Source: Tessaracoccus rhinocerotis
Lineage (GTDB): Bacteria > Actinomycetota > Actinomycetes > Propionibacteriales > Propionibacteriaceae
Direction of reading: 5' to 3'
Assembly: GCF_007197885.1 (NCBI RefSeq)
Contig: NZ_VKKG01000002.1
Location: 372,001 to 436,000, forward strand
DNA: 64,000 nt
Shown: positions 35,508 through 45,232 of the stretch, piece after piece
How positions within the stretch are numbered: position 1 is the stretch's first letter
How the letters are laid out: each line of letters begins with the position of its first letter
Position numbers and translations under genes: made by a program
The notes under the pieces: generated by a model
The model's input: the letters and a program-made list of their open reading frames with translations, nothing else
Told to the model about the DNA's origin: nothing
The model's database searches: none

Positions 35508-37275
35508 CCAGCCGGTAGGAGATGATCCGGTCGTTGCCGCCTCCGTTGGACGTCAGCACCCAGATGGTCCCGTCTGGGGCCGCTACGATGTCGCGCAGCC
35601 TCCCCGGACCGTTCTGCAGCACAGCCGTCCTGCTGGTGTCGGGGCTGTCGTCCAGCATCACCCACATCCGTTCACCCCGGAGTGCTGCCAGGTAGAGGTT
35701 GTCGGCCAGCCACAGCAGACCGCTCGGGCTGGCCACGTCGGGGCTCCAGACCGAAACCGGGTTGACGTAGGCCGGGTCGTCCTCGTCGCCCTCGACGACG
35801 GGCCAGCCGTAGTTGGCGCCGGGAGTGATGATGTTCAGCTCGTCCCAGGTGCTCTGCCCCAGCTCCGAGGCCCACATGGTGCCGTCGTCGGACCAGGCGA
35901 GCCCCTGCACGTTGCGGTGCCCGTAGCTCCAGACCCGGGTCTCGTACGGGTTCCCCGGCGCGGGGCTGCCATCGGAGGGCTCCACCCGGAGGATCTTGCC
36001 GGCCAGGGATCCCAGGTCCTGTGAGTTCGAGGTCTCGCCGGCGTCCCCCGTGGCGATGTAGAGGTATCCGTCGGGGCCGAAGGCGATCCTGCCGCCGTTG
36101 TGGTTGCTGGCCTTGGGGATGCCGGTGACCAGCGGGGTCTGGTCGGTGAGGGTGAAGTCGTCACCGTCGCGCGAGAGCGTGAAACTGACCACCCGGTTGT
36201 CGTTGACGGAGGTGTAGTAGGCGAACAGCCGGTCTGGGATCTCCGGGCTGTGCGCGAGTCCCAGCAGCCCGCCCTCGTTGTCGGCATCCACCCCCGCGAC
36301 GTCCGCGACGGTCACCACACTGCCGTCGATGATCGTGCTGATGGTGCCCGCATTGCGCTGGCTGAACAGCGGCCGTCCGTCGACGAAGACCAGCGACCAC
36401 GGGATCTGGAGGCCTTGGGCGATCACCGTCCCGGGCGCCTGCGGGAGCATCAGCGTGGGTTCCGTCGGCGTGGGGGTCGGTGTGGGTGTTGGTGTGGCGC
36501 TCGGTGTGGGTGTGGGTGTTGGTGTGGCGCTCGGTGTGGGTGTGGGTGTTGGTGTGGCGCTCGGTGTGGGTGTGGGTGTCGGTGTGGCGCTTGGTGTGGG
36601 TGTCCGCGTGGGCGTCGGGGTCGCGCTGGCAGTGGGTGTTGGGGTGGCGCTCGGTGTGCGGGTTGGCGTGGCGCTCGGTGTGGGTGTCGCGCTCGGTGTG
36701 GGGGTCGGTCCGGGGGTGATTGTCGGCTCTGGGCCCGGGGACAAGGTGGGGCTCGGCGTCGGGTCACCGGGGCGCGCGGGAGTTGTGAAGCGCACCAGGT
36801 TGTTGAGCACCCAGGACTTGACCCACCGGTGGTTGCGGTGGCCGTCGCGGTCCAGGTAGGAGCGGATCACGGCTGACCGGACGTAGGTGCGACAGCCGTT
36901 GCGGCCGGTCTCCGGGGTGTCGCAGACGTTGCGCCACAACCGACCGTCCGCAGCGGTCCATTCACCGTCAGAGGCCAGAGGGTTGTCGGCCCAGAGACTG
37001 CGGGGCGAGGTCTTGTAGGTGAGTGAGTTGAACACCCAGCCGTGGCGCTGCTCGTACCCGCTGCCGGTCTGGACCACAGTGGTGGCCCAGATCAGCGTGG
37101 TGCAGCGCTCGGTCTGCGAGTAGGGCTCACAGGTGGTCCGCCATTCGCGCCCGTTGACCGTGTGGCGGCCCTCGGTGGTGTAGACGTCCACCTCGGCACG
37201 GGCCGGCGTGGTCTGGGCCAGCGGCAGCAGCGCCGCCACCAGAGCGATGACCACTGCGATTCGTGTGGATTTCAC
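35494..37275 (-). CDS. Secreted glucose/sorbosone dehydrogenase-like propeller with four-Cys N-terminal module (paralogue 1)
   Basis: 593 aa, GTG start with GGGGGAAAT upstream. Signal peptide 1-27; four-Cys module 28-166 (C49, C58, C118, C128), itself an internal duplication with WVFNSLTYK and WVLNNLVRF ends; a Pro/Thr/Ser linker of about 90 residues; C-terminal six-blade glucose/sorbosone dehydrogenase propeller with [32 protein letters not shown] and [11 protein letters not shown]. Such propellers bind PQQ and oxidise aldoses or act as lectin-like binders. Active PQQ chemistry is not proven by sequence. It is the last gene of a three-paralogue array. Confidence 0.82.
   Translation of the reverse strand: MKSTRIAVVIALVAALLPLAQTTPARAEVDVYTTEGRHTVNGREWRTTCEPYSQTERCTTLIWATTVVQTGSGYEQRHGWVFNSLTYKTSPRSLWADNPLASDGEWTAADGRLWRNVCDTPETGRNGCRTYVRSAVIRSYLDRDGHRNHRWVKSWVLNNLVRFTTPARPGDPTPSPTLSPGPEPTITPGPTPTPSATPTPSATPTRTPSATPTPTASATPTPTRTPTPSATPTPTPTPSATPTPTPTPSATPTPTPTPSATPTPTPTPTPTEPTLMLPQAPGTVIAQGLQIPWSLVFVDGRPLFSQRNAGTISTIIDGSVVTVADVAGVDADNEGGLLGLAHSPEIPDRLFAYYTSVNDNRVVSFTLSRDGDDFTLTDQTPLVTGIPKASNHNGGRIAFGPDGYLYIATGDAGETSNSQDLGSLAGKILRVEPSDGSPAPGNPYETRVWSYGHRNVQGLAWSDDGTMWASELGQSTWDELNIITPGANYGWPVVEGDEDDPAYVNPVSVWSPDVASPSGLLWLADNLYLAALRGERMWVMLDDSPDTSRTAVLQNGPGRLRDIVAAPDGTIWVLTSNGGGNDRIISYRLVSEG
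36481..36600. repeat. 30-bp tandem repeat in the linker of paralogue 1
   Basis: Four 30-bp units encode the decapeptide [10 protein letters not shown]. The first three are identical and the fourth has two substitutions. More degenerate units continue to about 36710. Near-identity at DNA level suggests recent expansion and possible length variation. Confidence 0.9.
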
Positions 37276-37339
37276 TGGATTTCCCCCGTCGTCATGAAAT
37301 CTGGCGGCAGGCACTCGGGCGCGCCCGCCGTGGTGGTGC

Positions 37340-38821
37340 TCAACTGGTCAGCGTGTACCTGATGATCTCGTCGTTGGAGTTGTTCGATGTCAGCACCCAG
37401 ATCGAGCCGTCGGGGGCCGCCACGACGTCGCGCAGCCGGCCCGGGGACCCGCGCAGGGTGGTGGTCATCGTGCCTGCCGGGTCGTGGTCCAGCATCACCC
37501 ACATCCGTTGGCCCTGAAGAGCCGCCATGTAGAGGTTCTTGTCCTTCCACAGCAGACCGCTCGGGCTCGCCTCATCAGGATTCCAAGTGGCAACTGGGTT
37601 GATGAACTCGGAGCGGTTGCTCGCGCCCTCGACCGTGGGCCAGCCGTAGTTGCCGCCCTTGGTGATGCGGTTCAGCTCGTCGTAGTCGTTCTGGCCCAGT
37701 TCGGAGGCCCACATGGTGCCGTCGGCGCCCCACGCCAGTCCCTGGACGTTTCGGTGGCCGTAGCTCCAGACCAAGTTGCCGAACGGGTTGTCCGACGGCC
37801 TGGTGCCGTTGGCGTTGACCCGCAGGATCTTGCCGGCCAGCCTGGACCTGTCCTGCGGTTGGTCGCGCAGGTTGGCGTCGCCCGTCGCGATGTATAACTT
37901 GCCGTCGGGGCCGAACGCGATCCGTCCGCCGTTGTGCGCCCGGGCCCTCGGGATCCCACTGACCAGCACGTGCGGGTTCGTGAGCCTGAGCGCGGTCCCG
38001 GTTCCGGAGATGTCGTAGCTGACCACCCGGTTGTCGCTGGTGGTTGTGTAGTAGACGAAGAGCTTGTCGCGTTCCGTCGGGCTGTGGGCCAGGCCGAGGA
38101 GTCCGCCCTCCGCCTCGGCGTGCACGGCGCTGATGGTCAGCACTGTGGAGACCCGACCGCCGACGATGGTGCTGATGGTCTTGCGGTCCCGCTGCGTGAA
38201 CAACGGCTGCGAGCCGACGAACACCAGCGACCACGGGTTGTCCAGCCCGTCCGCGAGCACCGTGCCCCCGGTGGGCAGCCGCAGCGTGCCCGGCGTGGTC
38301 GGGGAGCCGGGAGTCCCGGGCTGCAGGGCGCCGAACCGCACGATGTTGTTGAACACCCACTTCGTGGTCCAGCGATGGGCCCGGTTCCCTGAAGGGGCCA
38401 GGTAGCTCTCGACCACGCGGGAGCGGGTGTAGCTGCGGCAGCCGTTGCCGCCGGTGATGGCCGTGTCGCATTCCGTGCGCCAACTGCGCCCGTCGCTGGC
38501 CGTCCAGCTTCCCGGTCGCCCGAGGGGGTTGTTCGCCCACAGGCTGCGCGGCGAGGGCTTGTAGGTGAGGTTGTTGAACACCCAGGCGTTGCGCTGCACG
38601 AACCGGGAACCCGACTGCACCACCGTCGTCGCCCAGATCCGGGTCGTGCACCGCTCGGTCTGCGAGTAGGGCACGCAACTCGTCTGCCACTGGCGGCCGT
38701 TGACATTGTGGGTGCCCGGGGTGGTGTAGACGTCCACCTCCGCCCGGGCCGGGAGCGGCTGTGCCAGCGGCAGCAGGGCCACCGCGAGGACGGCGAAAAG
38801 CAGGGCACGAACGGACTTCAC
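37340..38821 (-). CDS. Secreted glucose/sorbosone dehydrogenase-like propeller with four-Cys N-terminal module (paralogue 2)
   Basis: 493 aa, GTG at 38821 with GGGGGAAAT 5 nt upstream. Signal peptide 1-27, four-Cys module 28-165 with cysteines at the same positions as paralogue 1 (C49, C58, C118, C128), only a short PGSPTTPGT linker, then the same propeller ([44 protein letters not shown]). The protein lacks the long PT repeats of paralogue 1, so linker growth happened after duplication or was lost here. Likely cell-surface or secreted. Confidence 0.82.
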   Translation of the reverse strand: MKSVRALLFAVLAVALLPLAQPLPARAEVDVYTTPGTHNVNGRQWQTSCVPYSQTERCTTRIWATTVVQSGSRFVQRNAWVFNNLTYKPSPRSLWANNPLGRPGSWTASDGRSWRTECDTAITGGNGCRSYTRSRVVESYLAPSGNRAHRWTTKWVFNNIVRFGALQPGTPGSPTTPGTLRLPTGGTVLADGLDNPWSLVFVGSQPLFTQRDRKTISTIVGGRVSTVLTISAVHAEAEGGLLGLAHSPTERDKLFVYYTTTSDNRVVSYDISGTGTALRLTNPHVLVSGIPRARAHNGGRIAFGPDGKLYIATGDANLRDQPQDRSRLAGKILRVNANGTRPSDNPFGNLVWSYGHRNVQGLAWGADGTMWASELGQNDYDELNRITKGGNYGWPTVEGASNRSEFINPVATWNPDEASPSGLLWKDKNLYMAALQGQRMWVMLDHDPAGTMTTTLRGSPGRLRDVVAAPDGSIWVLTSNNSNDEIIRYTLTS

Positions 38822-38912
38822 ATTTCCCCCATGTGATCGTTTTCGTTTGGGCATCAGCGCCCAAGCCGTTCCTTAGGCTATGTCACGGTCTGGCAAAAGT
38901 CGATGGATACGT

Positions 38913-40826
38913 TCACGATTCCAGCGGCGGCGTCCGGCCGGAGATCGATGAGACGGGGGAGTAGTACTTCTCGTCCCCGATGAGTCGGTAGGCCCTCACC
39001 TCGAACGTGTACGCGGTGTCCGGCTGGAGGTTCTGGAACTTGAACCCGGGGTCGGGGTCGTCGCACGGGGCGGTGGGGAAGGTGCCGTGCAGGTGCCAGT
39101 CCGCGAACTCGCCGCCGCGCATCTCGTAGAAGATGTCCGGCTGGCAGATCCCGAACGACTCCTCCACGCGGTAGATCACGATACTGATCGATGTCTCGGT
39201 CTGGTTGACGGGCCCACGAAGTCTGGGTGCCGACAGGACCTTGGGGTCGAACGTCGCGGACGGCTCCGGGGTCGGCTCCAGTGGGGGCGTGTGCGTCGGG
39301 CTCGTCGTGGGCGTCGCGGTTGGACTCTGGGTTGCGGTCGGTGTGGCGCTCGGGCTGGTCGTGGGCGTCGGGGTGGCGGTGGGTGTCTCACCCGTCGTGC
39401 TGCCCATGGCGGTGATCGCGGCCGAGAAGGACTTCGTGCCGTCGATGGTGAGCACGGCACGGACCCCGAGTTCGTACTGGGTCCCCGGTACGAGGCCGTC
39501 GAACTTGTAGCCGACCCGCTCGCGCTCACAAGCGGCATCGAAGCCGCCGGCGTCGGCCCAGCCGCCCGCGTCGACCCGGACCTGGTAGGTGATCCGGGGC
39601 GAGCACACCCCGTCGGAGTCGATAGGACGCAGGAAACCGACACTGATGCTCGTGTCCGTCTGGTTGGTCACCCCGATGTTCCTCGGCGCGGTGGTGTCGG
39701 TCGGGGTCGAGGTCTCGGACGCCGATGCCGTGGCGCTGGGGCTGGGCGTGTTCGAGGGCGTGGCGCTCGGGGTTGGCGACGCGGGCGCGGTCGGCGGCGT
39801 CCCTGTGGTGCTGGCTGTTGTCTGGGCAGACTCTGAGTAGGTCCTCGTCCCTGCCTCCTCGCGCACCGCGCGGATCTCGAGGACGTACTCCGTGCCCGGG
39901 GTCAGTGCCTCGAACTTGTAGCCGATCGTTCTCCGGTCGCAGGCCGCGTCGAAGTTGCCGACGTCGTGCCAGGCCCCGGCGTCCACGCGGACCTGGTAGG
40001 TGAGCCCGGGTGAGCAGCCCAGGTCGTCTGCGGACCGGGTGAAGCGGAAGCTGATCGAGGTGTCACTGCGACCCGAGATCCCCTCGAACGAGGGGGCGGC
40101 CAGGCCAGTTCCGGGTGTGGCCGACTCGGTCGGCTCGGGGGTGGCTGTCGCCGTCGCCGTCACGCTTGGGGTCGGGGTCGCGGTTGTGCTCGCCGCCGTG
40201 GCGCTCGCGGTCACCGTCGCCGTCGCGACCGGGGTCGTGGGCGTCGTCGGCGGAAGCAGGGTCTTGGTCGCAGAGGGCGTGGTGCGGGCGGTCCGGGTGG
40301 GCGTGGGAGCCGTCGGGGTGAAGTGCACGATGTTGTTGAACACCCATTTGTTTACCCAGTGGAAGGTGCGGTTGCCACGGCGATCGAGTCGGGACTCGAT
40401 GACACTGGACCGGGTGTAGGCGCGGCAGGCGCCGTTGCCGGTGGCGGCGGTGTCACACTCCACGCGCCAGCCGCGGCCGTCCGTGGCAGTCCAGCCGAAC
40501 GCGGCCCCCGGTTCGCCGTAGCCGCCCAACGGGTTGTCTTCCCACACGGAGCGGGGCGAGGGCTTGTACGTCAGGTTGTTGAACACCCAGTCCGTTGACT
40601 GGACGAATCGCCCACCAACCTGCTCCACCTGGGTGGCGAGGATCTCGGTGCGGCAACGGTCCACATTGGAGGAGTACCGGGTGCAGGCCGTCCGCCACTC
40701 CCGACCGTTGACCTGGTGCAGACCCTCCTCTGTGTACACGTCCGTGGCCGTGGCGCCTTCCGACGAGACGCCGGTGACCAGCGCGATCGCCGGTAGCACG
40801 ATGCTGAGCAGCCGCAACAGTTTCAC
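38913..40826 (-). CDS. Secreted protein: four-Cys module plus three Fn3-like modules (paralogue 3)
   Basis: 637 aa; GTG at 40826 with CGGGGGACATC upstream. Signal peptide about 1-25, the same N-terminal module (C48, C58, C124, C134; a 6-residue insert), then three Fn3-like modules (about 245-330, 385-480, 535-637) separated by Thr/Pro/Ala linkers. Each Fn3-like unit has one Cys early (CSPxxTYQVR) and one later (DAAC), suggesting an internal disulfide; the third is most divergent. There is no enzyme domain, so a binding or scaffold role on the surface is likely. Confidence 0.75.
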   Translation of the reverse strand: MKLLRLLSIVLPAIALVTGVSSEGATATDVYTEEGLHQVNGREWRTACTRYSSNVDRCRTEILATQVEQVGGRFVQSTDWVFNNLTYKPSPRSVWEDNPLGGYGEPGAAFGWTATDGRGWRVECDTAATGNGACRAYTRSSVIESRLDRRGNRTFHWVNKWVFNNIVHFTPTAPTPTRTARTTPSATKTLLPPTTPTTPVATATVTASATAASTTATPTPSVTATATATPEPTESATPGTGLAAPSFEGISGRSDTSISFRFTRSADDLGCSPGLTYQVRVDAGAWHDVGNFDAACDRRTIGYKFEALTPGTEYVLEIRAVREEAGTRTYSESAQTTASTTGTPPTAPASPTPSATPSNTPSPSATASASETSTPTDTTAPRNIGVTNQTDTSISVGFLRPIDSDGVCSPRITYQVRVDAGGWADAGGFDAACERERVGYKFDGLVPGTQYELGVRAVLTIDGTKSFSAAITAMGSTTGETPTATPTPTTSPSATPTATQSPTATPTTSPTHTPPLEPTPEPSATFDPKVLSAPRLRGPVNQTETSISIVIYRVEESFGICQPDIFYEMRGGEFADWHLHGTFPTAPCDDPDPGFKFQNLQPDTAYTFEVRAYRLIGDEKYYSPVSSISGRTPPLES

Positions 40827-40934
40827 GATGTCCCCCGACCTCGTACACCCCCAGTGGACCCGCAGCGGGCTCACGGCAGCAGGTCAGCAGCCTGGAAACA
40901 CGGTCGTTCCCAGTCGGTGAAGAGTTCTCTCAGT

Positions 40935-42179
40935 TCAGCGGTTGTAGTCCTCGACCTCCGTGATGGGCCGCGGCCAGGCGCCGAGCTCCTTCCAGGTGAA
41001 GTCCGGGACGCGGGCGAAGAAGCCGCGCAGGAAGTCGGAGAACCAGGCCAGTTCCTGCGGGTTCCAGTCGCGACGCTCCACGAGGATCCGGCCGTTGCCC
41101 TCGATGCTGAACGGGACCGGACGGGCCCGCAGGAAGTACTCCATCTGCCGGGGATGCACCACGTCGTGGGCGAAGCGTGCCGACGGGCTGCGGACCTTGA
41201 ACGCGTCGTTGAAGGCGGTGGACTCGAAGCTCAGCTTCTTGCCGAACAGGCCCCAGTTGAACGAGATCTCGTGGAAGCCGAAGGTGGTCTGGAACTCGCA
41301 GATGACCTCCGAGTGGTGCTCGGTGCGGGTGGTGGTGTTGCCCTTGGAGTCCGTCGAGGTGTGGGTGGTCTCCCAGTGGTGGGTGAGCCGGATGAAGGGC
41401 AGCCCGAAGTTGCTGGACGTGACGATGTCCTCCGCGCGGTGGTTGCGGCCACCGCGGGTGTGGTTGACCAGCCCCAGCATGCTGTCGTCGCGGGGCACGT
41501 AGGACCAGTGCGGCAGCCCGTGGAAGGACAGGTGCTGCGGCGCCGGGGGACCGCTGAACTGGACCGCGGGGGAGGCGACGATGGCTGCGTGCACGCCGGC
41601 CAGCCACTCGACGGCGGTCGCGAGCTCGTCGACGTCACGCGGGACGTGCAGCATCACCAGTTGGTCGTGGTCGATGGACAGGTCGACGCGCATGGGTTTG
41701 CCGTCGGCGTCCGTCGGCGGCCGGCTGGTGGCGCCCGCCACCGCCGAGAACACGGTCCGCCCGAAGTCGGGGTCCGGGGCCACCGCCTGCAGCGGTCCCG
41801 GGTTCACGACCTGCCCGGTGATCGCCTCCCGCGGGGAGGACTGCTCGAACAGGTAGAACTCGGGCAACGACCTGGGCAGGCGCATGGTGAGGACGTAGCC
41901 GTCACTGCGGAAGAACTGGCTCCGGTAGCGGAAGGCCTGGAAGCCGGTGCCGCCCTGCGAGGCACCCAGCACCTGGTCGTCGACGCTTCGCGAGAACCCC
42001 AGACCGAACGGCGGGACGTTGAGTCCGACGATGATCGCGATGCCCGGGCTCTCCACCCAGGTCCAGCCCTTCGCACGGATCGCCTTGACGTATCTGTGCT
42101 TGCGGACGACGAAGAAGACCCCGATCCCGATCCCCACCGCCAGTACGGCGAGCAGGATCCAGAGCAACGGCGATTCCAT
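40935..42179 (-). CDS. Membrane-anchored conserved protein of unknown function
   Basis: 414 aa, ATG at 42179 with AGGGGGAG upstream. One N-terminal span (about residues 5-25, LLWILLAVLAVGIGIGVFFVV) and then a cytoplasmic about 385-residue domain with no catalytic motif I recognise. Segments such as HHWETTHTSTDSKGNTTTRTEHHSEV and RPVPFSIEGNGRILVERRDW are distinctive; the first resembles a DUF3137-like region only loosely. It lies between the kinase and the secreted array, on the same strand. Confidence 0.6.
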   Translation of the reverse strand: MESPLLWILLAVLAVGIGIGVFFVVRKHRYVKAIRAKGWTWVESPGIAIIVGLNVPPFGLGFSRSVDDQVLGASQGGTGFQAFRYRSQFFRSDGYVLTMRLPRSLPEFYLFEQSSPREAITGQVVNPGPLQAVAPDPDFGRTVFSAVAGATSRPPTDADGKPMRVDLSIDHDQLVMLHVPRDVDELATAVEWLAGVHAAIVASPAVQFSGPPAPQHLSFHGLPHWSYVPRDDSMLGLVNHTRGGRNHRAEDIVTSSNFGLPFIRLTHHWETTHTSTDSKGNTTTRTEHHSEVICEFQTTFGFHEISFNWGLFGKKLSFESTAFNDAFKVRSPSARFAHDVVHPRQMEYFLRARPVPFSIEGNGRILVERRDWNPQELAWFSDFLRGFFARVPDFTWKELGAWPRPITEVEDYNR

Positions 42180-42234
42180 GGCAGCTCCCCCTGAAGAAAT
42201 GACACTGCCTCGAGTGTAGGGAACCGTCGCGTCA

Positions 42235-44373
42235 CTAGGAGACGAGCAGGACCACCGTGCTGCCCTCGGCAACCGACGAACCTCGCCCGGGCTCGGTGCC
42301 CGAGGCGATCTCCAGGGCGAGGGGGAAGTCGGTGACGTAGCGCTTGTCCACCTTGAGGCCGAGGTCCTCGAGGATCTGCGTGGCGTCGTCGGTGCTCTTG
42401 TAGCGGACGTCCGGGATCTCGACCATCACCGGTCCGAGTGACTTCACGATGGCGATGTCGTCGCCCCTGAATCCGGTGCCCGAGTTCGGGGTCTGGGAGA
42501 TGACGAGGCCGGCCCCCACCGAGGCGTTGTGCTCCTCGGTCACGGACACGTCGAAGCCCGCGTCCTCCAGGGCCTTCTTCGCGGCCGCGGCGTCGCGTCC
42601 GGTGTGGTCGGCGACGTCGATCGGCTGTGGGCCCTTGGAGACGGTGAGGTCGACCACGGTGTCTCGCTTCAGGGCGGCGCCCACCTCCTGGGAGGCCGCG
42701 GTTACGATCCCGGCCGCCACCGATTCGGACCAGGACTCCGTGACCGTTCCCACGAGCAGGTTCTGCGCGGCCAGCAGGGAGCGGGCCTCGTCGACGCCCT
42801 TGCCCACCACTTCCGGCATGCCGTAGCGCTCCGGCCCCTGCGACACCGTGATTGTGACGGTGTCCCCGCGCAGCAGGCGGGAACCGGCCCCCGGGTCTGT
42901 GGAGACCACCATGCCGGCGGCAACGTCCTCGGAGTAGTCGGTGAGCGTCTCTGCACGCAGGTCGTTGGCGGCCACCGCCGCCAGTGCCTCCGCCTCGGTC
43001 GCGGCCACCATCGTCGGGACGACCGTGAACCTCCCTGACATCCACCACCAGGAACCGATCCCCGCCCCCGCGGTCAGCAGCAGCACCAGGACCAGCGCGA
43101 CGATGCCCCGTCGGCGACGGTGCACGGGGGAGTGGGACAGGTGCACGTTGGGGAACACGGGCGTGCGGCTGAGGCGTGGCTGCCTACCCGAGTCCTCGCC
43201 CCTCGGCGAGACCGGGGAACGACGCTCCAGGGGTGACTCCACCCGCCCGCTCGGGCGGGGCCGCACCGGTTCCCAGGCCGGGGCCGGGTGCCGCGTCAGG
43301 ACTCCGGTGGCGGCCGTCGAGGCGTGGTTCGGCAGCTGAGCCGACGCGTGGCTGCGGGGGTGGCCCGAGGCCGTGGCGCCGACAGCCGCTGCGATCGGGC
43401 GCGGCCGCGGCGTGGGGCGGGGCGCGATCGCCTGGGTCAGGTCACCGTCGCGGGCCACCACGGGCTGCAGGCTGCGCGCCAGTTCGGGGTTGTCGGCCTG
43501 CGGGTCCTTGAGCAGCGCCGCCCGGACCTCGCGCAGCCGCCTGAGCATGGCCCTGCCGTCGGCCAGGCGGTTCTCGGGATCCCTGGCAGTGCAGGCCGCG
43601 ACGAAGGCGTCCACGTGGTCGGGGATCCGCCACCCCTTGTGCCCCTGGGCGGCGAACCGCTCCGACGGGGCGGTCACGTCGACGTTCACGTGCCGGTATG
43701 CGATCTGGTAGTTGTTCTCGCCGGTGTGGGGCTTGGTGCCGGTGAGCATCTCGAACGCGACGATGCCCGCGGAGTAGATGTCGCTGCGGGTGTCGGGGCG
43801 CGAGTGCGTGACCAGCTCCGGCGGCAGGTAGCTCGCCGTGCCGACAAGCACCCCGGTGGCCGTCATCTGCGGTGAGGTCATCAGGCGGGCCAACCCGAAG
43901 TCGGCCACCTTGACCTGGCCACGGGTGGAGATCAGCACGTTCTCCGGCTTGATGTCACGGTGCACGAGCCCGGACTCGTGTGCGCAGGCGAGCGCGGAGA
44001 CGATCGGCTCCAGCAGGTCCAGTGCGTCGACGGGTGACAGGGGTGCCTCGCGGCTGATCACGCGGCGCAGCGTCTCGCCCTCGACGAACTCCATAACGAT
44101 GTACGGGCGACCCAGTGCCGTGCCCTGGTCGAAGACGCCCACGACGGCGGGATGGTTGAGGGTGGCGGCGGCGCGGGCCTCCCTGTCGAACTTGGCGGCG
44201 AACTCGTCGTCCTCGCCCAGGTCGGTGCGCATGACCTTGACGGCGACCGTGCGAGTGAGTCGCTGGTCGCGTGCGCGATAGACCGTTGCCATTCCGCCCC
44301 GTGCAAGCTTCGCCAAAATCTCGTAGCGATCGTCCAACACGGTGCCAACCAACGGGTCGTAAGTGCTGCTCAT
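42235..44373 (-). CDS. PASTA-domain Ser/Thr protein kinase
   Basis: 712 aa. Kinase domain about 15-280: glycine loop ARGGMATVY, K46 in AVKV, HRDIKPEN (138-145) and DFG (158-160), activation loop with TATGVLVGTASYLPPE. A juxtamembrane Pro/Arg/Ser-rich region (300-420), a membrane span (424-444) and four extracellular PASTA repeats (about 450-712). This is PknB/StkP architecture: it senses muropeptide or lipid II and controls wall growth. The usual actinobacterial pknA/pbpA/rodA neighbours are absent, so this is probably an additional family member. ATG at 44373 has GGAG about 10 nt upstream. Confidence 0.92.
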   Translation of the reverse strand: MSSTYDPLVGTVLDDRYEILAKLARGGMATVYRARDQRLTRTVAVKVMRTDLGEDDEFAAKFDREARAAATLNHPAVVGVFDQGTALGRPYIVMEFVEGETLRRVISREAPLSPVDALDLLEPIVSALACAHESGLVHRDIKPENVLISTRGQVKVADFGLARLMTSPQMTATGVLVGTASYLPPELVTHSRPDTRSDIYSAGIVAFEMLTGTKPHTGENNYQIAYRHVNVDVTAPSERFAAQGHKGWRIPDHVDAFVAACTARDPENRLADGRAMLRRLREVRAALLKDPQADNPELARSLQPVVARDGDLTQAIAPRPTPRPRPIAAAVGATASGHPRSHASAQLPNHASTAATGVLTRHPAPAWEPVRPRPSGRVESPLERRSPVSPRGEDSGRQPRLSRTPVFPNVHLSHSPVHRRRRGIVALVLVLLLTAGAGIGSWWWMSGRFTVVPTMVAATEAEALAAVAANDLRAETLTDYSEDVAAGMVVSTDPGAGSRLLRGDTVTITVSQGPERYGMPEVVGKGVDEARSLLAAQNLLVGTVTESWSESVAAGIVTAASQEVGAALKRDTVVDLTVSKGPQPIDVADHTGRDAAAAKKALEDAGFDVSVTEEHNASVGAGLVISQTPNSGTGFRGDDIAIVKSLGPVMVEIPDVRYKSTDDATQILEDLGLKVDKRYVTDFPLALEIASGTEPGRGSSVAEGSTVVLLVS

Positions 44374-44428
44374 CAAGAACTGCTCCAAACACGGTCGGGG
44401 AAGGAGGCCGTGTCAGCCCGTGGGGATG

Positions 44429-44469
44429 ATTCTAGGCACCGGCAGCGAAAGGCGCGCGTTAGGCGCGCC
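44429..44469 (-). promoter_or_regulatory. Kinase promoter with overlapping inverted repeat
   Basis: Minus-strand TAGAAT (44429-44434) is a good -10. A GGCGCGC/GCGCGCC repeat with a 5-nt centre (44451-44469) lies where the -35 would be, and no -35 consensus is seen. Possible operator. Confidence 0.35.
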
Positions 44470-44542
44470 GGGCGGAAGTATCGCACGGGCCACCGACAAA
44501 CACAGAAATCCGCATCGCCGCCCCGACCGGGGGTCCGCCGGT

Positions 44543-44548
44543 TACGCT
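44543..44548 (+). promoter_or_regulatory. Leaderless -10 (TACGCT)
   Basis: TACGCT ends 6 nt before the GTG at 44555. Confidence 0.45.
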
Positions 44549-44554
44549 GGGGAC

Positions 44555-45232
44555 GTGACTGCACTGATGAGTCTTGGCTCGCGACTGGCGCTCGCACGCG
44601 TTGCGCTGCACGCCCGCTCCGACCAGTCCGACATCGACCGGCTCGCCCCCGTGATCCGGGCGGGAGTGGACCTGCTGGTGCTCGAGGCCAGCGGCGACGA
44701 CTCCCGAGACGCGGACACTCTGGGAGCCTTCCGCGAGGTGTACGCCCACGTGCCGCTGCTGCTGGCAACCACCAACGGCGACTGCGCTGAGGACGCTTCG
44801 GCCGACGTCGTGCACCTGGAGAGGCCGGGCTGGAAGCTTTGGGGGTCCTACCCCAGAGGGCACCAGTGGAGCCTGCTGGGTCGCAACGCCTGCGACGCGC
44901 GGACCGTCAGGCGGCCGGGTGACGAATGGCAGTACCTCTTCGTCGGGCCGCTCACTGCCGACGACACTGACTCCCCGCCCTTCGTGGAGGCCGTGTCCCG
45001 GCAGCGGCCCTTCAGCAGCGAGGCGCTGCCCTGGTTCGTCCTCGGCGACTTCAGCGCGCAGTCAGTGGCCCCGTTCCTTGCGGCCGGTGCCCGTCGGGTG
45101 GCGCTGACCGACGCGGTGCTCGACGACCCGGATGCCGTGGCTCGCGTCGGCGCCGTCAGGGCGGCCGTGGAGCACGCCTGGAGCAGCGACGCCGACGCCA
45201 AGGCCTACCGGTTGGCGGCCGCCGGCCTCTGA
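44555..45232 (+). CDS. ThiE/TenI-like TIM-barrel protein
   Basis: 225 aa, alternating beta/alpha pattern with segments such as [25 protein letters not shown] and [16 protein letters not shown] that resemble thiamine-phosphate synthase-like barrels. Key ThiE residues are not clearly conserved, so catalytic activity is doubtful. The GTG is placed by TACGCT 6 nt upstream; ATG 44567 is in frame. It overlaps the convergent P-type ATPase gene by 28 nt. No other thiamine gene is near. Confidence 0.5.
   Translation: MTALMSLGSRLALARVALHARSDQSDIDRLAPVIRAGVDLLVLEASGDDSRDADTLGAFREVYAHVPLLLATTNGDCAEDASADVVHLERPGWKLWGSYPRGHQWSLLGRNACDARTVRRPGDEWQYLFVGPLTADDTDSPPFVEAVSRQRPFSSEALPWFVLGDFSAQSVAPFLAAGARRVALTDAVLDDPDAVARVGAVRAAVEHAWSSDADAKAYRLAAAGL

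Noticed and set aside
36481-36600. CRISPR-like repeat array
   Set aside because: The 30-bp units are directly tandem with no spacers, lie inside a coding frame and encode [10 protein letters not shown].
44555-45232. Calling this gene thiE
   Set aside because: Only a barrel-like resemblance; the key thiamine-phosphate synthase residues are not clear and there is no thiamine neighbourhood.
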